In this document: positions 1 through 4,870 of the stretch, in pieces
How the letters are laid out: each line of letters begins with the position of its first letter
Position numbering within the stretch: position 1 is the first letter of the stretch
Assembly: GCA_016783505.1 (NCBI GenBank)
Contig: JADHWK010000081.1
Location: forward strand, 1 to 7,558
Reading direction: 5' to 3'
DNA from: Candidatus Zhuqueibacterota bacterium
GTDB taxonomy: Bacteria; BS750m-G25
Length of the DNA: 7,558 bases
Made by a program: the position numbers and the translations under genes
Notes under the pieces: model-generated
Told to the model about the DNA's origin: nothing
Seen by the model: the letters and a program-made list of their open reading frames with translations, nothing else
The model's database searches: none

Positions 1-65
1 CAACGACTCTGGCCAGTGGATAATTCCCAAAATTTTTGACTGCCGCAGTAAGGACATTTTTTCAT
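1..65 (-). CDS. N-terminus of a zinc-ribbon protein, possibly a transposase (cut by window edge)
   Basis: Reading leftwards from an ATG at 65-63, the 21 visible residues begin MKKCPYCGSQKFW and contain one CPxCG knuckle, the first half of a zinc ribbon. The rest lies beyond the window. Very short N-terminal zinc ribbons of this kind open the transposases of IS1595-like and related DDE elements, but also many small zinc-ribbon proteins, so the transposase call is inference. No Shine-Dalgarno precedes the ATG. Instead a perfect 12-bp hairpin (65-92) abuts and includes the first base of the start codon. The ORF starts 31 nt after the stop of the PEGA gene on the same strand. That gene looks truncated at its 3' end, which fits a mobile-element boundary here. 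The alternative is a two-gene operon with a zinc-ribbon protein. Confidence 0.45.
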   Translation of the reverse strand, partial: MKKCPYCGSQKFWELSTGQSR

Positions 66-92
66 AGCTGAAAAATAACTATTTTTCAGCTA
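65..92. repeat. Perfect 12-bp inverted repeat, 4-nt loop, at the start of the zinc-ribbon ORF
   Basis: Arms TAGCTGAAAAAT (65-76) and ATTTTTCAGCTA (81-92) are exact reverse complements around AACT. On the minus strand the hairpin lies between the PEGA stop codon (97-99) and the zinc-ribbon ATG (65-63), and its last base pair uses the A of that ATG. No U-run follows, so it is not an intrinsic terminator. In some insertion sequences a hairpin at this place hides the translation start on transcripts reading in from outside. That role is inferred here. Confidence 0.7.
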
Positions 93-96
93 GTTA

Positions 97-1296
97 TCAA
101 TACCTTTTAGTGTAATTTTGATGGGCCATTACCTTATATTTAATGTAATCCTCAGGGGCGGTGGCTTTCAGATAAAGATCGTTGGCATCGTTGTATTCTG
201 AACATTTGCTGATATATTCATTAAAAGTATAAGCAGCACCGGCTATGCTGGCTGTGCCCCCGATCACAAACAGCCACCCTCGAATCTTCTTCTCAGCATA
301 CAACTGCCCCCAGCCCGGGAAAAGGGTTGACCTTAAAAAGGCCTTTCCCCGGGTTCTCCCTAAATACTTCAGGTTCACTTTCAGCGGGGTGGTCTTACCA
401 TGCACTATGGTGACTCGTTTTCTATCTTTTCTGTATCCCTCCATCCCTGTATCCAGCCAGTATTCTCCCTGGGCAAGATCCACCTGAAAGGGAATGCTTC
501 CCAGCGGATTTTCCTCCCAGAATACATCGGCTCCCATCGGTTCTCCGCTTATGTCCAAGGTGCCCGTCCCCTCCAGCTCATAGGAGACCGTTTTCACCTT
601 CCCTTCCTCTACCACAACCGAGTCAAGAACATCGGCATAGGTGGGGGCGGATAGTTTCAACAGGTAGGTTGAAGGTCTTATATTCATCAATACCAACGGG
701 GTCGTCCCCCCCGGCTTCCCATCCAATAAAACCCTGGCACCGTCGGGAACCGAGGTCACCTTCAGAGAGCCGGTTCCCTCTTTGATCTTTTCCTCAAGGA
801 CCATTTCTGGTGAAAAATCAGCCATTCGCTGGGCCAGAATCTTCAGCGTATTCTCCATCAGCTCGTATAAAGAACCTTCACACCGCTCATTATAGCTCAC
901 CAATGTTTTCCTGCCCTTTACATCAACCATCTTTACGGTCACCGAATATACAAATTCTTCCTCCCCAATTTCCCCAACAAACACCCGATCAGCCCCTGAA
1001 ATCTTCCCTATCTCCACCAGATCGGCAAGACTTCGACTTACTAATAAACTTTCTTTCCCCTTTTTCTTCAACCATTCCTCCACCTGGGATTTGCCAAAGA
1101 CCCGGAAACCACCCGTTTTTTCTAACTTCTTTCCAAATTCATCGGATAACATATTCATCATGACCCTGGTGAGCATGGAGGATTTCCCCATGGGCTTAAA
1201 ATCTAATACAACACTTCGTAGCTTTGGGGAAGCCTGACCATATAAAAGTTGACCGGAAACAAACAGGACACCAACAAAGAACTCTTTACACTTCAT
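97..1296 (-). CDS. Secreted TolB-like / PEGA-domain / DUF5683-like envelope protein, probably 3'-truncated
   Basis: A 399-residue envelope protein of unknown exact role. From the ATG at 1296 it has a signal peptide (MKCKEFFVGVLFVSGQLLYG, cleavage near 20/21). A CsgG/TolB-N-like domain follows (about 28-165: VVLDF near 29-33, then EIGKISGADRVFVGEIG and VDVKGRK). Two PEGA beta-repeats come next (about 175-242, with VPDGARVLLDG and GTTP; about 244-309, with EPMGADVFW). The C-terminal segment (about 317-399) carries the DUF5683-type RSTLFPGWGQLY motif and one membrane helix (about 340-358). Such proteins are predicted to sit at the periplasmic side of the envelope. The frame extends upstream to a TTG at 1347 and an ATG at 1335, but only the 1296 start puts a normal signal peptide at the N-terminus. 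No clear ribosome-binding site is visible at any of the three. The protein ends at NYTKRY, where relatives as I recall them go on through an Asn-containing turn and another helix, so truncation is suspected. No terminator follows. Confidence 0.82.
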   Translation of the reverse strand: MKCKEFFVGVLFVSGQLLYGQASPKLRSVVLDFKPMGKSSMLTRVMMNMLSDEFGKKLEKTGGFRVFGKSQVEEWLKKKGKESLLVSRSLADLVEIGKISGADRVFVGEIGEEEFVYSVTVKMVDVKGRKTLVSYNERCEGSLYELMENTLKILAQRMADFSPEMVLEEKIKEGTGSLKVTSVPDGARVLLDGKPGGTTPLVLMNIRPSTYLLKLSAPTYADVLDSVVVEEGKVKTVSYELEGTGTLDISGEPMGADVFWEENPLGSIPFQVDLAQGEYWLDTGMEGYRKDRKRVTIVHGKTTPLKVNLKYLGRTRGKAFLRSTLFPGWGQLYAEKKIRGWLFVIGGTASIAGAAYTFNEYISKCSEYNDANDLYLKATAPEDYIKYKVMAHQNYTKRY

Positions 1297-1352
1297 ATCT
1301 TGTATTGAGAACAATATTTCAACAAAAAACCCCATCCAGTTCTTCAAAACCG

Positions 1353-1541
1353 TCAGGGGTCAATAATTCAAAGTTGGCAACTTCAGAGTGTAAAAAAAAC
1401 CCCTGAAAGCCTTCACCAGGCAAACTCTCTTACGATAGCCAAACCACTAATAGACTTACCTGAGTGAAAAAGGCCATTAGGGACAGCCTTTCGATAAGGA
1501 TGCCCGGTTATCGCAGGTAATTCCAAAATAGTGATTTAACT
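1353..1541 (-). promoter_or_regulatory. Candidate structured 5' leader of the PEGA gene (three-way junction plus attenuator-like hairpin)
   Basis: The minus promoter at 1548-1576 predicts a start near 1541, giving a leader of about 245 nt before the ATG at 1296. It can fold into a compact three-way junction. P1 is TTACCTG (1520-1514) with CAGGTAA (1462-1456). P2 is CGATAA (1513-1508) with TTATCG (1497-1492). P3 is AAAGGC (1491-1486) with GCCTTT (1474-1469). All pairs are Watson-Crick, the P1-P2 and P2-P3 strands abut with no unpaired bases, and a 6-nt strand (1468-1463) joins P3 back to P1. Downstream, a short stem CCTG (1420-1417)/CAGG (1405-1402) is followed by two more G (1401-1400) and U8 (1399-1392). 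TCAGGGGT (1406-1399) can instead pair with ACCCCTGA (1360-1353). I do not recognise it as a known riboswitch family. It could also be a DNA-level repeat. Confidence 0.4.
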
Positions 1542-1547
1542 AATAGA

Positions 1548-1576
1548 AGTATACGAAATAAAAGTTGCTTTGTCAA
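1548..1576 (-). promoter_or_regulatory. Sigma-70-type promoter for the PEGA gene
   Basis: On the minus strand, -35 TTGACA (1576-1571) is separated by exactly 17 bp from -10 TATACT (1553-1548). This is almost the full consensus. The predicted start is near 1541, well upstream of the coding start at 1296. Confidence 0.75.
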
Positions 1577-1673
1577 GAAAAAAGTTCAAAAATCGGCTTT
1601 TCAGAAATTTTTATGTTGCTCTCCATGCTCGTTGAGGAGCCTATCATCCTCGACAGATTTGTTGGTATCGAAT

Positions 1674-1738
1674 TTCTGGCGGATAACCCGCCACTATCCC
1701 GAAGCTTCGGGATGGCGTATAGGTAACATCCGCCGGGA
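1674..1738. repeat. Palindrome-rich segment containing the 18-bp palindrome, intergenic copy
   Basis: The core ATCCCGAAGCTTCGGGAT (1696-1713) is a perfect 18-bp palindrome. It lies in a 24-bp segment (1692-1715) that recurs exactly at 3152-3175 inside ppiD. Around it, GGCGGAT (1678-1684) pairs with ATCCGCC (1728-1734), and CGCC (1689-1692) with GGCG (1714-1717), so the whole stretch could form one long interrupted hairpin. Alternatively TGGCGG (1677-1682) pairs locally with CCGCCA (1688-1693). The rest of 1577-1770 shows no gene I can support. It may be the remnant of a dispersed repeat. Confidence 0.65.
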
Positions 1739-1770
1739 GCGCATAAAACTATATTCGCATCAAAAAACAC

Positions 1771-1799
1771 TTGTAAACTTCCCATTTTTTCCTTATATT
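1771..1799 (+). promoter_or_regulatory. Sigma-70-type promoter for ppiD
   Basis: -35 TTGTAA (1771-1776), a 17-bp spacer, then -10 TATATT (1794-1799). The start is predicted near 1806, leaving a leader of about 25 nt that contains AGGAG (1815-1819), 10 nt before the first ATG of ppiD. Confidence 0.65.
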
Positions 1800-1829
1800 T
1801 TCAGGTAATATTTTAGGAGTTATCATCCC

Positions 1830-3629
1830 ATGATGAACAAATTGAGAAAGAACACCGCCTTTATCCTCTGGATTTTGCTGTTCGCCTTTATCGGAACCAT
1901 CATCTTCAGTTGGGGAATGGGCGGGTTTAAGAGCAAAGCCAGTAAGGGCATCATCGCGGTTATCAACGGTCTGGAGGTCAAATACGATACCTATATGAAC
2001 AGCATCCAGCGTGAATACGCCCGCATGAGGGACGAACAGGGCGAACTGAGCGATCGGGAGACCCGCCAGATCCGCCAGCGAGTATGGGACGAGATGATCA
2101 ACGAAATCCTGATCGGTCAGGAGGTGAAAAAAGCCGATCTCAAGGCCACCGACGAGGAGATCGTATTCTTCGTCCGAAACAGCCCCCCGGATTTTTTGAT
2201 AAGCAGCGAGGCCTTCCAGACCGATGGCCAGTTTGATTACGAAAAATATCTAAAGGCCCTGGGGGACCCTTCCATTGACTGGACACCCATTGAGGAGTTC
2301 CTGAGACATGAGATCCCCAAAGATAAACTCAGGCGCCGGGTTTTAGCCTCCGTCTTCGCTTCCGATAACGAAGTGAAAGAAAAGTTTATTGAGGATAACC
2401 AAAAGGCCACTGCTTCCTACATCTTTTTTGACCCCAATACCTTTCAAACAGACAGCACCGAAATCTCCGAAGCGGAGATTTTATCCTACTATCGGGACCA
2501 TCAAGAGGATTACCGGGTGCCCGAGAAGCGGAAGATTGATTATGTTCTGTTCCATAATCTTCCCACCCTTGAGGACAGCGCCGAGACGTGGGAGGATGGC
2601 CGTGAACTGGTCGAAAGGGCCCGGGAGGGGGAGGATTTCGCCCTCTTGGTTCAGGACTTTTCACAGGACCGAGCCACGATAAGCCGGGATGGTGACCTGG
2701 GCTATTTCCCCAGGGGCCGCTGGCCGGATGAGTTTGACAAGGCCGTCTTCGGGGCCAAAATCGGTGGGGTAATCGGCCCCTTGAAGACCAATCGGGGGCT
2801 GCATATCGTCAAAATCGAGGATAAGAGGACCATAGACGGCGGCCCGGAGGTAAAAGCCAGCCACATTCTGCTCACCTTCGAGCCCAGCGCTGACACCCGG
2901 GAGGTCGTTCGGGAATCGGCCTATGATTTTGCTGAGGCGGTCAAGGAAGATGATTTTTATGAGACAGCGGAGATATGGGGGTATGAAGTAAGAAATTCGG
3001 ATTTTTTCGCCGCCGGGGGCTTCATTCCCGGGATCGGCAGGAGCGTTAGTGCCTCCCGCTCCATCTTCAACGCTGACCTTGAGGACGTAAGTGAGTCTTT
3101 CCCGATGCTAAACGGCTGGTTCGTCTTCAGGGTGAGTACTATCGAGAAAAGCACTATCCCGAAGCTTCGGGATGGGGTGAGGGATATTATTATGAGGACC
3201 CTGATCCGGCAGAAGAACCTCGTAAAGGCAGGACAGGTCTGCACCGATGTTCGGTCCAAAATGGAGGATGGAACCGATTTTGAGAAGTTGGCAACGGTGG
3301 AATCCTTAGGAATAAAGACCATTGACCGGGAGTTTACCATCGGTAGTTACCTGCCCGGTATCGGCAGGGACCGAAATTTCACCGCTGCTGCTTTCAAACT
3401 GAACCCCGGGGATATTTCATCGCCCGTGGAGGGCATTAAGGGATACTATCTTATCAAATTATTGTCAAAGTCGGCCTTTGATTCCACCGCCTTTGACAAA
3501 GAGAGGGAAAACCTGAAGGATAAAATCTTAAGGCAAAAGCAGCAGACGGCCTATGCCGCCTGGCTGCGGGGTCTTCAAAACCGTGCCAAGATTGAAGACT
3601 ATCGCTATTACTATTTCAGGGATTACTAA
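1830..3629 (+). CDS. ppiD: PpiD/SurA-type membrane-anchored periplasmic peptidyl-prolyl isomerase
   Basis: A 599-residue foldase anchored in the inner membrane and acting on proteins emerging into the periplasm. One membrane helix (about 9-29) follows a basic start (NKLRK). A SurA_N-like chaperone region covers about 38-225, including SEAFQTDGQFDYEKYLKAL. The parvulin domain (about 232-330) holds FSQD (277-280), GDLGYFPRG (288-296) and GPLKTNRGLHIVKI (316-329). A degenerate second parvulin-like domain begins at ASHILL (343-348). The C-terminal region repeats a unit with PGIGR at 400-404 and 509-513, each followed by an AF/IF..L/D segment and a GY/GW-hydrophobic strand. The first domain has DYVLF where active parvulins have SHIL, while the second has SHIL but no GLHI end, so catalytic activity is uncertain and a chaperone role may dominate. 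AGGAG at 1815-1819 supports the first of two adjacent ATGs. Own promoter and terminator, so monocistronic. Codons at 3156-3173 overlap the dispersed palindrome. Confidence 0.92.
   Translation: MMNKLRKNTAFILWILLFAFIGTIIFSWGMGGFKSKASKGIIAVINGLEVKYDTYMNSIQREYARMRDEQGELSDRETRQIRQRVWDEMINEILIGQEVKKADLKATDEEIVFFVRNSPPDFLISSEAFQTDGQFDYEKYLKALGDPSIDWTPIEEFLRHEIPKDKLRRRVLASVFASDNEVKEKFIEDNQKATASYIFFDPNTFQTDSTEISEAEILSYYRDHQEDYRVPEKRKIDYVLFHNLPTLEDSAETWEDGRELVERAREGEDFALLVQDFSQDRATISRDGDLGYFPRGRWPDEFDKAVFGAKIGGVIGPLKTNRGLHIVKIEDKRTIDGGPEVKASHILLTFEPSADTREVVRESAYDFAEAVKEDDFYETAEIWGYEVRNSDFFAAGGFIPGIGRSVSASRSIFNADLEDVSESFPMLNGWFVFRVSTIEKSTIPKLRDGVRDIIMRTLIRQKNLVKAGQVCTDVRSKMEDGTDFEKLATVESLGIKTIDREFTIGSYLPGIGRDRNFTAAAFKLNPGDISSPVEGIKGYYLIKLLSKSAFDSTAFDKERENLKDKILRQKQQTAYAAWLRGLQNRAKIEDYRYYYFRDY
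3152..3175. repeat. Second, in-frame copy of the 24-bp palindromic repeat, inside ppiD
   Basis: Positions 3152-3175 match 1692-1715 exactly, including the 18-bp palindrome (3156-3173). Here it encodes IPKLRD (residues 443-448) just before the C-terminal repeat unit, without breaking the frame. Related proteins often have an IPPLEEVRD-like stretch at this place, so the repeat fits the protein consensus. Confidence 0.8.
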
Positions 3630-3653
3630 TCAATTCATAAAATAAAGCATTAC

Positions 3654-3691
3654 AAAAAAAACCAGTCCAAAAAAATGGCTGGTTTTTTTTT
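3654..3691. terminator. Bidirectional intrinsic terminator between ppiD and the DUF116 gene
   Basis: CCAG-T-CCA (3662-3669) pairs with TGG-CTGG (3676-3682) around an A6 loop, with one bulged T (3666). The stem is flanked by A8 (3654-3661) and T9 (3683-3691), which can also pair and extend it. It gives a U-tract in both directions, closing ppiD from the left and the DUF116 gene from the right, whose stop codon lies at 3698-3696. Confidence 0.88.
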
Positions 3692-3695
3692 ATGG

Positions 3696-4481
3696 TTATT
3701 TTTTTAAAAAAATCTTAATGGCCTCTTCAATCTCTGAAACATTGGTATAAGTATTTTTACAGGGACCCTCGGGCCTTACGTTGGGGATGGCAATCACAGG
3801 AATTTTGGAAACTACATCCTCGATGCCGGTCACCAGATCACGTTCGCAGGCTACGGCGATGATACCGGTGGGCCGGATTTCAGCGATCTTGACACGGGCC
3901 GCCTCCCCCCCCGAGACCGTGTAGACCTCACAGTCATTTCTCTCAGCCAGCAATAGAATTTCCTGACGGTTCGCCTTCTGGAGACATCGGGGCAGGAGAA
4001 TCATCAGCTTATTCCCCCGGATCCTTCGCCTGGCGGCCCGGATCAAGGCGTTGCTGACCTTGATGAAGGAACTACTAATTCGGTCCCGGGAAATCCCGAA
4101 CCTCCGGCCCAGGTTGATGACGATGGGAACCAAAAAGGTGAGGGAATATTTCTTTTTCCCAAAATAGAAGGCCAGGTCCTTACCGATAATGATGGAGAGA
4201 AGCATCAGGGCAAACCAAATCCCCAGTGCTAGCACAAATCCCAGGATGAGGAGACCCACTACCAACGACAGGTAGGGGTGGATCATGTTCAGTCGGGGGG
4301 TAATCAGCCACCATGCAAATAAGGAAAGCAGCGAAATCAGAACCATGACTATGGTGGCGAAACCCAGGAAAATCCGTTTACCGCTGTCTACATTCTCCTC
4401 AGCCTTTCCGGACCAGTCCAGCCACTCGTCCCCCAGCCGGCGGCCGCCGGGCGGACCCTGCTGCTGACCTTTGTTAGCCAT
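3696..4481 (-). CDS. DUF116-family membrane protein lacking the usual central cysteine cluster
   Basis: A 261-residue protein with a hydrophilic Gly/Gln/Arg-rich N-terminus and two membrane helices (about 37-60 and 70-99). A cytosolic DUF116 domain (about 101-258) follows. Family motifs are clear: LLPRCLQ (162-168), VYTVSGGEAARVKI (186-199), IIAVACERDLVTGI (207-220) and IPNVRPEGPC (232-241), followed by NT (243-244). Cys166, Cys212 and Cys241 lie in the conserved positions. Most DUF116 proteins, as I recall them, have further cysteines (a C..CGxC stretch) between LPxCLQ and the GG motif. Here that stretch is shorter and keeps only Cys184, so any metal site would differ. The biochemical function of DUF116 is not established. 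The ATG at 4481 is chosen over the longer TTG start at 4523 because AAGGAA lies 4 nt upstream and the promoter -10 overlaps the TTG. Monocistronic, convergent with ppiD, divergent from nrdJ. Confidence 0.85.
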   Translation of the reverse strand: MANKGQQQGPPGGRRLGDEWLDWSGKAEENVDSGKRIFLGFATIVMVLISLLSLFAWWLITPRLNMIHPYLSLVVGLLILGFVLALGIWFALMLLSIIIGKDLAFYFGKKKYSLTFLVPIVINLGRRFGISRDRISSSFIKVSNALIRAARRRIRGNKLMILLPRCLQKANRQEILLLAERNDCEVYTVSGGEAARVKIAEIRPTGIIAVACERDLVTGIEDVVSKIPVIAIPNVRPEGPCKNTYTNVSEIEEAIKIFLKK

Positions 4482-4485
4482 ACTA

Positions 4486-4491
4486 TTCCTT
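4486..4491 (-). promoter_or_regulatory. Ribosome-binding site that fixes the DUF116 start
   Basis: AAGGAA on the minus strand (4491-4486) ends 4 nt before the ATG at 4481. No comparable site precedes the upstream TTG at 4523. Confidence 0.7.
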
Positions 4492-4522
4492 ATCCCAACG
4501 TTCCTATTAGCAATACACCCCA

Positions 4523-4551
4523 ATTTAATACATTTTGAGGGGAAATGTCAA
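4523..4551 (-). promoter_or_regulatory. Sigma-70-type promoter for the DUF116 gene
   Basis: On the minus strand, -35 TTGACA (4551-4546), a 17-bp spacer, then -10 TTAAAT (4528-4523). An alternative TATTAA two bases upstream would leave only 15 bp. The start is predicted near 4516, about 35 nt before the ATG. ATCAA-TAAA-TTGAT just upstream of the -35 (about 4560-4573) is a small dyad that might be an operator. Confidence 0.7.
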
Positions 4552-4790
4552 GGGAAAAGATCAATAAATTGATTGTATGTCCCCTGTAGCGATCTTGGGA
4601 AATGACCTGAAAAAATGGGGGGCATCCCTCATCAAACCCGTTTATGCTTTGTATGCTATCAACAGAAAAATTCAACGGCTTATCTTTACCAAAAAAGTAT
4701 TTCCCTCAAATATTACTTTAAGTGATTAATTTTTTCTTACACAATTCTTAGCCACATTCACCCACAAAGGGCAAGATAATGATTTTTCTC
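4552..4790. other. AT-rich intergenic stretch between divergent promoters, no gene seen
   Basis: This fills most of the 389-bp gap between the DUF116 gene and nrdJ. A 61-codon minus-strand frame runs through part of it but has no family resemblance and overlaps the DUF116 promoter. I see no RNA gene, cobalamin riboswitch or long repeat, only the small dyad near 4560-4573. Confidence 0.5.
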
Positions 4791-4819
4791 TTGACAAAAT
4801 TTGTAATATACATTATATT
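4791..4819 (+). promoter_or_regulatory. Strong sigma-70-type promoter for nrdJ
   Basis: -35 TTGACA (4791-4796), a 17-bp spacer, then -10 TATATT (4814-4819), close to full consensus. The start is predicted near 4826, leaving about 45 nt of leader. That leader has no evident Shine-Dalgarno; a C5 run precedes the ATG. CATTATATTG (4811-4820) overlaps the -10 and matches the NrdR-box core CWATATATWG at nine of ten positions, but no second box is visible at the usual spacing. Confidence 0.78.
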
Positions 4820-4870
4820 GAAACCCTACAAGATAATCCCAGTATTTCCTAATTCCTACTCCCCCAATTT

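Noticed and set aside
1297-1347. Longer PEGA-gene N-terminus from TTG 1347 or ATG 1335
   Set aside because: It would place 13-17 extra residues before a normal signal peptide, and neither start has a clear ribosome-binding site.
1456-1520. Hammerhead ribozyme on the plus strand (CTGAGTGA resembles the core CTGATGA)
   Set aside because: There is an extra base in the core, and the GAAA segment is absent because CGATAA is fully paired.
1456-1520. Cyclic-di-GMP-I or purine riboswitch in the PEGA leader
   Set aside because: The invariant GACGCAAAGCC-type segment of the former and the conserved junction bases of the latter are missing.
1573-1785. 70-codon minus-strand frame through the palindromic segment
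   Set aside because: It runs through the repeat and over both divergent promoter regions, resembles no known protein, and has no ribosome-binding site.
4490-4675. 61-codon minus-strand frame upstream of the DUF116 gene
   Set aside because: It contains the DUF116 promoter, has no recognisable motif and no convincing start signal.
4552-4870. Cobalamin riboswitch ahead of the B12-dependent nrdJ
   Set aside because: The strong promoter leaves only about 45 nt of leader and no B12-box-like sequence is visible.
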